Shown: piece after piece, positions 10,661 to 25,275 of the stretch
Layout of the letters: the number at the start of each line of letters is the position of its first letter
Position numbering within the stretch: the stretch's first letter is position 1
NCBI RefSeq assembly: GCF_901709675.1
Contig: NC_051105.1
Span: forward strand, 1,364,001-1,428,000
Direction of reading: 5' to 3'
DNA from: Syngnathus acus
Lineage: Eukaryota > Chordata > Actinopteri > Syngnathiformes > Syngnathidae
DNA: 64,000 bases
Notes under the pieces: generated by a model
Told to the model about the DNA's origin: nothing
The model's database searches: none
Seen by the model: the letters and a program-made list of their open reading frames with translations, nothing else
Translations under genes and position numbers: made by a program

Positions 10661-13629
10661 AAAAAAAAAATTGGAGCGTTGCCTGTTTTGTAGTCCACCA
10701 TAATTAAAGTGACCTGGATGACATTTTATTATGACATGCACTCTTTGCGCCAACGGATGAAGCTAAGCCACATTCAAGAAGACACGAGCTGAAAAAACGT
10801 CAGCATGTCAAAGCCAAAAGGTAAGCAGAGCTGCATCACATTTTCTTGGAAGCACACTTTTCCAAGATAACGCGTTTATCAAGAGTTGTGAAGATGTCTC
10901 AAAGAAGGTAAGTCGAGTTGTATTTATTGGGGCACACATCTGCTACACTCATTGAATCATTTAGCGGCGTGAAGTGCTGCAAATGGAAAGGAAAATACAA
11001 TACTGTCCGTGCCATCTTGTTTGGAGCCAGTTATAGTCGTCATGGTAACGAAATGGGGCGGGGACACGGATCGCCCCCGCTATCAAGCTGTGCTTTTTAT
11101 TGGCATCATTATCCCAAATATTTCCTTTCAAAGATGCTCTGTTTCTGTGGAGCCATAGCAACTAAAACGCTGCGTTGATCATCTGCGCTCCCACTTTACG
11201 GTTCCCTCCATAAGTGGAAAGGCGAGCAGGAAATTGCCAAGTAGGCTCCCGTTGAGCGGGCCGCTGCTGCCATTTCCTGTCACTTTGCCAGCGCCACTGC
11301 GAGTTTATCTTGGACTGCTCGAGAAGGTCTGTCCGCCTGTCCATCGGTCCATCCATCCATCCATCCGGCCAGTCGTGATCTTAATGAGGACAAGCGCTGT
11401 TGCAAACGGACGGGTGGATTTCTTTGAAGGGCAGTTGTTGGCCAAATTAGAAGAAGCCATTAGTGAGTCGGCAATGAGCAATTACTTGCAAAGTGGGAGG
11501 CTGTGATCATCCAAATTGGATTTAGAGGACATTTAGGAAATTGTCGCAGTAAATGCTGTGGAGTTGCACCCCGTTGCAATTATTTCCAAAGCAAATAGCT
11601 CTCGTCCACCCGCTGGCACTCGCCTTTGCATTTGTAGGAAGCAGCCCAAGGCACACACATGGTAGGACACTATTCTATCTTTTCGAAAGTCGAGCATGTT
11701 AGACACTGAAAATTCCTCATGTACTTCAACCCACAATTTGTTTCAGCTAAGCCAAAATAAAACGGAGGTAATATAGTTTTTGTCAATGGAAAAAATATAT
11801 ATATATGGGTGTGAGAGAACGCATGGCGTCACTGTCTTTCGAAAACCAAGACTTAAGTGTACCTAATGGCGTGTCCGTCCACGCTCCGCCACTGTGACGT
11901 CGCAGCCGCCAATCAATTACACTGATCTCCGAGAGGCTCCGCCCATTCCGGAAATGGACGAAGCGTGTTATGACAGCTGAGTGGAAGAAGAAGAAGAAGA
12001 AGAAAAAGGAGTGAGTGGGAAAAGTCGCATTTCTGCCGACCAACTGATTTGATTTCGCTCTTTAAAGTTCGGCTGAAGCGGCAGAGGAGCACCAAAGGGT
12101 GCAGGCAGGCTGTCGTTGGCACAAAATGTGAGCGCGGCTCAGACTTTCGGCATTATTTGGACCACACAAGTTGTATTGTTTTATGTCAAGTAACGAGCTA
12201 ACGCTTGAATAGTTTGTCAGGTTGGTGTTTTGTTTTTCCTGACTACTTTTACAAGTACCTACTGCTAATTTTAGCTTAGGAGACGGAGTGTACTTAAACT
12301 TTTGTATGTTGTCAACAAGCGCGGATATGACGTCCAAATAAATGCATAATAGAGAGTGGTAACATTTAGTTTTTAGGGTTAGCTCCCCAGCTGTTTGTGT
12401 GATGGAGGCCAACTTTTTTGCGTCTGTTTCCTTAGTGGACTGCTGGAGTCTTCCAAAAGTGCATCTCTGCTGCATCATGACGTCACTGGAGCAAAAGAAT
12501 TCCCTCTTCAGCCTTTGAGCTCTGGAGAGCAGCCTTGCTGGGTCCAAACCACTGCAGCGGTGAGATTATTATTAGTTTAAAAAAAACAAAAAAAAACACT
12601 TGCAACTCTTACTTTCAACTGGTCCTTCTCTGATGTAATTTTTCCCCTCACCCTATACTTGGATATATATATGTATATATATGATTTCATAAAAGACTTC
12701 AAAGTAGGCCCGGGACTGGTCGATTTAAAATAGCTGTCACCTATTTTATTAGCATGCTTGCGTGGAAAGCCCTTGCCTCCTCAAGGGGGCGCAAATTCCC
12801 CATAGAAACCTTCATGATCTATTTTTCATGATGCCAATAGAAAACCGTCCCTTTTTCCTCAAAAGTCTCCGGCACTGTCGGCAGATATTAAAGTCAATCA
12901 ATCCTTTTTCAAATGTTACTTTGGAGACCAACATTTACACATCGTTTTGCATTCTTTGGATTTATGTTGCTCATGACCGCTTTGGCACACACGGTCGGAT
13001 GCAAAACAAAAGCGAAAGCGCGCCGTGATCCCTCTTTGCCCCGTCGCATCCCCCATCATGAAATATGAAGTTGACGAGATGAAAGAAAGGAAGGCGCTTA
13101 TTGGCCGGGAGCGCTAAAAAGCAGACAAGGGGAAGATTCAACGCAGTCAAATGAACATCCAGCATTTAATGGGTGACCCTGCAGAATCGCTCAAGCTTGA
13201 CTGATGCGATTTGAGGCTTGATGAATCTTTGTGTTGATCCAATGAGCTTGCCGCCGCAAAGCTCGCTCGCTCGACTTCCTATAGTTGGCCGTAGCCCGCG
13301 ACGCCAACAGTAGCCCCCTTTTTGTGGGGTGGGGGGGGCAGCGCTACGCCTGGCCGGGCCCCTGTCCTGACTTTGAACCCGATTCCAAAACTCATTTAGC
13401 AAGTGTTGGAAGGGTTGGCGCTTTGGAAAGGCATCCTTGTTTGTGGACATGTTGTGGATGTCACGCTAATGCTTGCTAATGGAGTCTATTAATGGCGCCT
13501 CGTGAAAGGAGCACGCTGTGCTGGGGCACGCTTAGCCACGACCATTGTGGAGGCCGTCAACAGCCGGCGGCCCCTTTCATGCCTTTGCTCGCCTCACCGG
13601 CACCGGATGGACGCCCGTTTGGTCGCATC

Positions 13630-13723
13630 GATGGATGGATGGATGGATGGATGGATGGATGGATGGATGGATGGATGGATGGATGGATGGATGGATGGAC
13701 GGACGGATGGATGGATGGATGGA
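13630..13723. repeat. (GGAT)n microsatellite
   Basis: About 23 tandem GGAT/ATGG units, with two GGAC variant units near the right end. Intergenic. Confidence 0.95.
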
Positions 13724-15440
13724 GTTTTTCCATATATGGCGTTTTCCATAGATGGCGTTCATATCCGCCCTTGCCCCGACAGCAGATGTCGCGCGCTCTC
13801 GCTCCGTCTCCTCTTTGGACGCGGCAAAGCAGCAGCTCGGCGTCTTACGTCAGCGCACGCCCGTTGGAGCGGAAAGTGTCACTTCCTTCTTCCCTCGCAC
13901 TGGCACCTAGAACACTTTGATCACTGACTCCTTGACTTAGTCACGCTCACAACTTACTTTCCCTTCTATCCAATGCTTGTACATGTCCATCTTTCTTTCT
14001 TTCCTTCCAAGTCGATGTTGTGTAAAATGAGGCCGATCAAATTCTACACGTCTTCGGAGAGCGTGTCGGTGGGAAATCTTTGGCCGCTGGCGGCTGAATT
14101 ATTTATAATCAATTAGAGCAGAAAGCCCGGCCGGCCGGGGGCTGTCGGCGCGACACGGCGCAAGTGCATTCCGGATGAGCCATTTGGCGAGTTATGGCAA
14201 AGGAGGCCTTTCTTAATCCCCTGTTTACTGCTAACTATTGCACATTTGCCTTTTTTTTTTTGGTTAGTGGGAGTGAGGATAAGATAAGAGAAAGTTAGCT
14301 GGCGTTAGTTCCCGTATTGCTCCGCCCCTCCTCCGTCCGGTTGCTCTCCTTCAGGCCTTCTCCAAGTCCGTGACAGTTTGCTCTTTGCCGTTTGAGGAGC
14401 GCTGAAGGGCTTTTTTGTGCGCCTTAAACCTGGGTGGCAGAGGCTGGCATGTTGACACGCTACTTGGCATTTTGGACCTCTCCTTATGGCCTTGGACGCC
14501 AGAGTCCGAACACACACACAAAGTCTCTCATTCGCCGCCTGGTGCCAGCAGCAGTAATGGCTGGTGGGCCCTTGCGTCAATAAATAGTGATGCAGCAGCT
14601 CGCTACCTCAACACACACAGTCAGAGAGAATCCCTGTGCAGTGTGTTGACGCCTCCAACTTTGAACAAAATGAGAGCGCTGACTGGCCGACGCTATTCTG
14701 TACCGCTCTTTGTCTTTCTTGACGGCAGCACGGTGGAACAATGGTTGGCGAGACCGCCTCGCAGGTCGCCAATCTTTCCCTTGCGGAGTTTGCACGTCCT
14801 CCCTGCGTGTCTTCGGCAAGTGTTCCAGCTTCAAGCCAATAAACGGATTTCCAAATGATCCGTGCTGTCAAATTGAGAACGGAAAGGGAGTTAACTCGCA
14901 GATGTCGAGCTTGGAAGACGTGTGTGACATTCTGTCAGGTGCTGCATCAGGCTCAGGAAATGTGTAGAAAGAACAAAAGCATCTTATTCACAAGAGTGAT
15001 CCGTGACAGGTGGTTGTGAATTATTCATGTGACGTGCGGGGAGCCGAGCGGGGACGTGTCGGTTTTATCCCGGGGATTTTTTGGTCACAAGGAGGAGAAG
15101 ACAACAAAATTAAGACGGCTTGCATTAGCTCTATTTAAAGAAGAAAGAAAAGAATGTACAGTGCACTGTCGAGAATGAAGGCTTGTGATTGGTCCTCACC
15201 TTTACTATCTAAAGGAACACTTTTGACTGTCTTGAATTCTAGTAAAAGTCCCTCCTAAAAAAAACATTTCTCAGTTTTGCTGGCAAGTTTGAGAGCATTA
15301 CGTTCATCCTCTCACGGTGTCGTTCTGATCAGCGGCGAGATGGAAGGAAGGCGCCAAGAGTTGATGGCAACGCTCTCTTTTGGAGCACAAGGGAAGCTCT
15401 TGTCGGCGAGGACACATTATAGCCTCATTATTGTTTGCCC

Positions 15441-15445
<5 letters not shown>

Positions 15446-15476
<31 letters not shown>
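15446..15476. repeat. (TC)n microsatellite
   Basis: About 15 uninterrupted TC units. Intergenic. Confidence 0.9.
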
Positions 15477-15479
<3 letters not shown>

Positions 15480-16499
15480 GGTTCTCGCTCGCTGTCTAGC
15501 ATATGCGCCGCTTCTTTGTGGAGGACAAACGATTGTGTTCGTGTAACTTCGCATTTCGCTGGAGAGCGCTGAGCTTCTGTGACAGCTTGACCGGCGAGAT
15601 TGTGTCGGCAGTCCAGATGTCCCTCGCAAAAGATCTGCAGATTAAGTAACACACAAGACCTCAAAGATGAAGCCCAAAGGCGGCACATCTGCTCCAGTAT
15701 TAGTTCACAATCCAAAGTGGAAAACTGGATGTTTACTTCCCACCGCTGCCGTATTTGCGGCCCTCCTTGATGTCCCGTTGAGGCTGTGACCACGCGAGAT
15801 TTGTTGTGTAGCCTGCGGCGGCGGCGAGGCCGGTCAGGTGGCTCGCTCGGCGAGGATGTAATCCCGCGGCTTCGATAACCCGAAACAAAATCCAATGTTA
15901 CACAATGCCGCTGAGCCCAGCAGAGCGGAGGCTTAGCGCCGGCTGGCTCTCGGCAGCCACAATGAACTTTTCCAGCCACTAATCTGCGCGGACGCCATGA
16001 AATCTAAAAATGGAGCCGCAAATCTGGACAAAATCGCCGACAGATCGGGTAGCCTCTCCAAATGTACGCAATGAGATTTTGTTCTTTGCTCCACTCAGGA
16101 TTTTCCCAGATTCGAAGAGATCTCGTATTGGTCGGATAAGTCAAGTTGGGACTCCTTGAATGAAATGTGCCAGACGTCCATTTTGTGCGGTGGCGGTAGT
16201 TTGATGTGAAACTAAAAAAAAAAACGAGCCACAGATTGTTTACGTGCGTGACGGTTTCATTTGTGCGTGCGCATGGGCATTGCGCTGACATAACAAGTGA
16301 GCCCATTTGTTTTTCTTTTACGACGAACGAACAGAGGTAGCGATCGTTGTCCCGCTTGTCACCCCGGGCCGATTGTCTCGTGTCGGCAGCCATCGGGCAT
16401 TTTCACACGATTGCGCCAGGGGGGCGGACGCTCTAATGAGCGAGCATCCGTGCGGTGGCGGGACGCACTTTTCGCATGGAAATGCCATTGTAAGACGCC

Positions 16500-16526
16500 G
16501 ACACACACACACACACACACACACAC
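16500..16526. repeat. (CA)n microsatellite
   Basis: About 13 uninterrupted CA units. Intergenic. Confidence 0.9.
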
Positions 16527-19500
16527 GGCAACACCGGACCATCCGTGGGAATGTTTGTTTGACCCCACAAAGATGCCTTCTCACACAGCCAGCTGGCGAG
16601 CCCAGGCTGCTTGTCCACAAGGAAAATACCGGATATCTGTGAAGAAATAAGAAGACATGAGGCAAAATTTACAACTGTCCGCCTTGACTCCAACATTTCT
16701 AATGTGAGACATTTGAGTTGTTTTTGTTCAAGGCAAAATTCATCTCAGGCTTTAGAAAATCAGTGAAATGATCACATGCCAAGTCTCCTGCTATGATGAT
16801 TGATTATTCCGTGATGATTATACCCAGTGTGGTATTTTAAAAAAAAAAAAAAAAATCTTGAATGTTATTTGAGTCTGTCAGCTGACAATGTAAATTTGGC
16901 TTTGGCTTGGGTGCAATCCAATCCATAGATCACCTTTTTTGTCTGCTAGATGAGAGTGACGAGCTTGACTTGCTTCTCCCTCCCTCAAACAAAACATCAA
17001 TTTTCATCTTTTCAGCGGGCAATTTGTTTGATTGGGACAATAACGCTTCTGTCATTAACCGTGTTCAGACCGCATGCTGGCCAAATTGGCCCTTTATCTA
17101 CTTTGCTGATGACCAATTGTATTTTCCACACTGATGTGAGGGACATTACATCTGGGTTTCTTCATCTCGTGGAAAAAATACTTAGTCGTTGTAGGCAAGG
17201 TTATTTCATGGACACAAAGAAAATCGAATAATAGTCAATGCGCGCAAAGAATAACAATGTCAAATTCTATTCTTAGACACTATTAATAGACACAAGCAGC
17301 CCTGTTCTCCCTGCACACGTGAATCGGGTCCACAAAGGCCATTTTGTTGGGCATTGCACGGATGGATCCCAAGGGGGCCCCTCACCTCTTTTGTCCGCCG
17401 CAAATCAACAGTGGCCTGCCACCAAAAGCCAGCCCAAGAAAACCCAGCAAATCCAAAAGAAAGACAAATATGGCACCTTGCAAGCGGCGGATGACTTGGC
17501 CTCGTTTTTTTGGGGCGGATTTGCCTGATGCCAACAAACAAATTCTCATGTGATGCTCCATTCTGAATTGTGCCCCTTGAACTCAGAGTCCAGTCTTTGT
17601 CGGCGTCTCGTAATGCAAGCCCCGCCCCCTCGTTTTGTCTCACATTAACGATCCCGGGCACTTGGCTGGCTGCTGAAAGCCTCCAAATTGAGCCGGCGTC
17701 CGCGTTGCTTAATGGCCGGCCGGCCGGCGCACGCGGCGAGCTCAAAGATGTCTTACCCGCCATCATGAGGGAAAAATAAACCATCCGCCAAATTAGACAT
17801 GAAAAGTTTCCCTTTCAACCTTGCATTTTATTTAGCATTTCTATTGCAAATGCTGTGTGACTCACTTTTTCTCTCCGCCGCCATGAGTCACTCGACAAGA
17901 GACAAACGCGTCGGTAGGTCGGAAATTGCCGCGGCGAAAATGTGCTTCGCAAAGACGACTCCGCTCCAGAGTAGATTAGTGCTACCGATGGATGAAGCTT
18001 GTTGACATCAGATGGCGGGGGAACTCTCCGTCCATTCGCACGGCTCACAAAAGAAGCTCAGGCAAACCCAAAGTTGGCACGTACGGCCGGGAAAAAAACC
18101 AAACCCGCTAAACCCAAAGCAAGTATCCCCTCATGTTCCCTTCAGATTGAGCGGATGGTGCCAAGAACATTTTTTTTTTTCTTTTCCAGCTCAGCCCAGC
18201 TCAACTATAGAGGAAGTGAACGATCAACTCCGATCGGACAGATAATCCCCTACCGAGTCTTATTCGGGTGACATGTCCGCTCGACGCACGCTCGCTACGT
18301 TTTCCTCACGTGGATATTTCAAATAGCGGGGCGGATTCAACGGGCGCTGGGAATTAAGACAATCCGGCCTTTCTTCTTCTGGCTGGCTGGCGAGCGAGCG
18401 AGCGAGCGTTTCAATGAATGAAGCTTTTTGATGTACCCAATGAATCCATGTCAACGCCTTTGCCAAAATACACCGGCGTTTGAAAGTGCGGGCGTTCGGA
18501 GTCGCCCAAATAGCCGCCGTCAGTTCACATGAAGACCTCCAAACCTCACCCGGCCGGCGCCCAGCTGGAGGAGCTTTGCCAAAAGGAGCCCAACGCTAAA
18601 CATTGATCGGGGGAGCCGGCCGATTGACGTCAGAGGCATGTAATAAATTCCTCCCTAATTACTGTGGATGCATTGTACCAAAAGGCCCCTCCCAATTTGC
18701 TGCTCCTCACGTCATGTTCTTGAAGGCCTCCACCGCAAACGCCCCTTTGTGATCTTTGCCAGGATTTGGAGAAAGCAATAGCTTCTGCCGCCGCTACGTT
18801 CAGTTCCTGCTTTTCTCGCTACACCTTGGAAGACTTTAAAAGTGGTGCGGAACAATTCTGCCGTGCGTATGTTTCAATGCAAACTTTCTGAGCCTCGTGG
18901 CGGAATCTGCCATGTGATGTCCACATGTGTCCAAACAGAGAGGCCCTTCTGTCTTCCCGCTGACCCCTCCACTGCGGAGGTCACGGCACATTTTTCTCCA
19001 CTTTCTTTTCCACACGCGCACGTTTTGGACTGGGCCCACTCGGGAACTGAATTTGCCGATTGGCGTCAAAGCCAGCCTCGAAAATGCCATGGATTAGGAC
19101 TAAATGTTGGAGATATCCGTGGATGGCATGTCTGGCGGCATCCAGGTTGCTCGGGCGGGGACTCGCAGCCTCTCGGCAGCCTCTCGGCAGCCTCTCGGCA
19201 GCTTTCTCTGCCATCTCCCCAAAGGTGGAGCTCTCCTCGTTCCCGCTTGTGGGCCAACTTGTCTCCTTGCCAGTCACGGCTGGCTTGGCGTTGGCTACCT
19301 TTCCTTATTCCATGTGGCGTTCACGTATGTCTACCCGCAAGAAAGTCTGTCTCGGCCTTCCAGTCGACGTGTTATTTTTATCGACCGCACGTGCGCCGAT
19401 GATGCCGTTTGTCGATTTCTGTTTCTATCAGACATTAGGAAGAAGGCCGGCCGCATTTTTTTCGGCACCGCCTGTTTGATTAAAACCTCTCCCGGACCGA

Positions 19501-19832
19501 GGCCCCACGTTCGCCTTTGCGTGTCTTTAAGCCTGCAGGCTTCTAACACCTCTCGAGTTGTTTGTTGCGGTTACCACGGAGACGGTCCGTCCCTCCTCTC
19601 CATTCCTGTGTGTCGAGGCAAAGAGCCCTTGACCCCGTCTTCCTCGCCGCTCGTCAATGACGTCGAGCTCACGTGGCGTTTCCTTACGTAGTCATCTGCA
19701 CTTCTTTTCAGATCTTTCTTTGTGTCCCATCTTGATTGGCTTCAGTGCAATGAAGCGATGACACTTTTGAGTGCGTGTGTTTCCATCAAGTTGTGGTATT
19801 GCCTTGCGCCATCTGCTCAGATGCAAAGTAGT

Positions 19833-19861
19833 AGCAGCAGCAGCAGCAGCAGCAGCAGCAG
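19833..19861. repeat. (CAG)n microsatellite
   Basis: About 9-10 uninterrupted AGC/CAG units outside any recognisable reading frame. Confidence 0.9.
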
Positions 19862-21376
19862 ACTCCTACTTGTTCCAGTTGATCATGGCAAAACATAGTA
19901 CATAGTTTGTGAGGCCGGGGAACAAAGAAGCCAGGCTGAGCTTTGAATTTCCCAACTTGTGCATTTTGTGTGTGTTGCTGTGCAAGATGTGAATATTTAA
20001 TCCGGTGCCTCCTTCTGCCATGTATTAATCATGGCGCGGTCTGCTCGGGCTGAAAATAGCGCCTAGCAACCCTCGAAAATGTGTAGCCTTTGTGTGTATT
20101 TTCTGCTCTGTTGCTTGTTCATGTGTGACATATAGCACACGGTCTGAACCCCCCCCTCCCCTTGCCCGCCGCGCTCCGTCTGACTTCAGGGGGAGGCTGG
20201 CAACGGCGGCGATGGTCTTTGCACAACACATGTTCACCTTTTAAAGAGCTTCTCGCTCGTCTCTCTAGTTTTGGAAAGCAACATTTTTGTTCTGTACCAA
20301 GGCCCACTTTGGATTGAGGTTCAAGCTTTTTGATTTGATTCTATCTAATATTCCACCTCAAAACCAAATAAGGTTAAGTGGGATGATGGTGGGACGGACA
20401 GGATAAAAGCTCTGTTTGACCTTCATGGGCCTCTCAAATATGTCCATAGAACTAAAATATACTTTTAGTCAAGCAAATGAAAATAAAGGGCCTAGGAAAT
20501 ATTCGGCGTAGCCTTGTATTTGTGTTGGAATGAAAAAGCAGGACTGATGGCTAATTTGCTAGAGGCGGGACAAAGGGGGAAATTGTCCAACTTCGTTTTG
20601 GGCGTTAAAATGAGAAGACAGTCGTTGTTGCACCGGTTGCATTTTCACGCTGCTGCGAGCGAGGCCAGATGAATTGAGCAAACATACGCTGTGAAACGCG
20701 AGAAGCCATAAGAGAGAGAGAGAGAGAGGGCCCATCTGCCCACTGCGCCTTTTTTATTGGGTCAACCTACATGATATGATATTGCGCAACCTAGCCACTG
20801 CCGATCTACCCGAGGTTTGTCCTGTGTTTATGATCAACACATTTTGACTCCGGAAAACGTTGCTATTTTTGCAGGCCGCTTCGCACCTAGTTAACGTGAC
20901 ACCATGTCATGTATTTTTTTTATTTTTTTTTATCGTAACGCTCTTGTGGAATGATGCTGCCCGATAACCACGTGTGGTGTGTTTATCTCGTGTGGCGGAG
21001 GAAATACTGATAAGGCATCGATGGAGCAGATGGCCGCGGTTACTAATTTTGCTCGTCACGTGCAACTACTATATTGTGCAATGCGCATGCGGTCGTGGAT
21101 TGTCTTGCCAGTCTGTTTATGATCTATATTGCCAGGCAGTCACGTGGCGCAGCACTCAAAGAAATGACACGGTTGTCATTGGTCGCCGTGCATATTACGC
21201 ATGTTGTTGATGTTGTCAACTTTGACATGAGCCCCATATATTCTGATTTATAATTGATATAAAACCTGTCAGAAATTGCAATCGATTTTGTTAAACAATA
21301 CGGAGTCAACTTTCTAACTGAATCACCCTGTCGACGTCCATCCTGTCGGCAATCTCTCCGATTTTGCTCTTTGCCG

Positions 21377-23854
<2,478 letters not shown>

Positions 23855-24927
23855 GATTGTGCGGCTTAAAATACACTTTTGCCACATGCCAAAAAAGCTT
23901 TCTCCCACTCTGCACAAATTAGCAGCAGCAGCAGCCCACACGCTACTGACACATAGCAAGCTATCAGAGCACTGACGCCGCAAGGATTGAGGAGGAAGGT
24001 GGGAGAAGAAACTAGACGGGCCAGAAGACAGCCTTGCGTTACATTGACATATTTTGTCAGCCAAAATGTACAGGTTGCAAAGTCACCAAACATTTTATTC
24101 TCTCTATGAAAATATAGAAGCAGCACCTGGTGTGCAAAATCATTCAAAGCAATCGCCGTGGATTTTCTGCACGCAAGATGGGTGAATTGGTGAGCGGCAA
24201 ACTCCTAAGTCTGTGCTAATTGGCTGCGATTGCAGCGCATCAATCTTCAGCTTAGCAGGGTCAACATCACCCGTGGCGTGGCGTGCACTTCAAGCAGCCA
24301 TGTTGCGGCAGGAATTCGGGCCCCCGAGCCAAACCAAACGGAATATCTGTCGGCGGGAACACTTAGGAAGAAACAAGGCTGACTTAACTAACAGCTGGCA
24401 AGCCTCCCGACTCGCCGAGCCCAGCAGAAGCGTCTGCGTGCGCGCCGGCTACACAGTGTGTCAATATTTAGAATTATTTTAAGTGACGCAACTTGTAAAC
24501 GGAATGAGCAAAGGAACGCCTTTGCAAAGCTCGCCGGCAACTATTTGGAGAAGCAATCAGTGACCACAGAAAAGTCACTTTGCTCATTTACACTCATTTG
24601 CTTTGATCAATAAATAATTCAAAATACGTCCTTCATGATACATGATTTTTTTTCCCCTAAAATGTCACCATTACCGCCCAACCTTTGCATCTGGGCAGTG
24701 AACCTAGATGGGCACCTGCACGCCTCCTGTTGGATCAGCAGGGGGCCGCCCGCGTTGCCCGCGTTGCCCTCGGGCCTGCTTGCCAGTTCTCCAGATGGGC
24801 CCGCAGAAACCCACCGCCACACCCACACGCTTCTGACCTGGCATGGAGATCCAGGTCTGCTGCCAGTTTGGAGTAGGCAGTATTCAGTGGCAGCTACCTC
24901 GAGTACCCCCCCTTGTATATCATACTG
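23855..24927. other. Intergenic, right flank of the CCTG array
   Basis: Unique-looking sequence with no recognisable exon; a short AGC-type run (about 5 units) lies near 23922-23936. Confidence 0.4.
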
Positions 24928-25267
24928 CAGGGGTGTCAAAATCTTTTTGCCGCGGGTCGCATCATAGTCATAGTTTCCTTCTGAGGGCCATTCTGGCTAT
25001 CGAAGCCTTATATTGTATAAGGTATAGGCTACACAACAAACGGATGAATAACTAGCTTTAAAATCAGAGAGTAGTAAAAACTGTTCAAATACTTTTAAAA
25101 GATCAATGTTAACATAAATTGCTAGCAATATCTGTATTTTTTTTAAAAGTGAAGACAATTTGTAACTTGAGTATTGATGAAGTCAATGCACAATTTGTCT
25201 TGGCGGGCCGCATAAAATGATGTGGCGGGCTGTATCTGGACCCCGGGCCTTGACTTTGACACCTATG
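24928..25267. mobile_element. Non-autonomous hAT-type element (MITE), 340 bp, intact ends
   Basis: Starts CAGGGGTGTCAAA and ends TTTGACACCTATG; the terminal inverted repeats match at 11 of 13 positions. It is flanked on both sides by the same 8 bp TCATACTG (24920-24927 and 25268-25275). An 8 bp target duplication and CA(G/T)-type ends are hallmarks of the hAT superfamily. The interior is AT-rich and codes for nothing, so it depended on a transposase from elsewhere. A fragment of the same family lies in an hdac4 intron at 40612-40677. Confidence 0.85.
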
Positions 25268-25275
25268 TCATACTG

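Larger units (their letters stand above)
10661..21376. other. Intergenic region between pgap1 and hdac4, left part
   Basis: About 10.7 kb with no exon I can assign. It holds simple repeats: GAA-rich at 11987-12005, AT dinucleotides at about 12661-12682, GGAT at 13630-13723, TC at 15446-15476, CA at 16500-16526, an 11 bp unit tandem at 19164-19201, CAG at 19833-19861 and GA near 20711-20728. A dispersed copy of the satellite-unit end lies at 11856-11880. Far-upstream non-coding hdac4 exons could hide here but are not recognisable. Confidence 0.5.

Noticed and set aside
13630-13723. WMDG/IHPS repeat peptides predicted from GGAT microsatellites
   Set aside because: Translation of a simple repeat; the same pattern recurs at 43079-43222 inside an intron.
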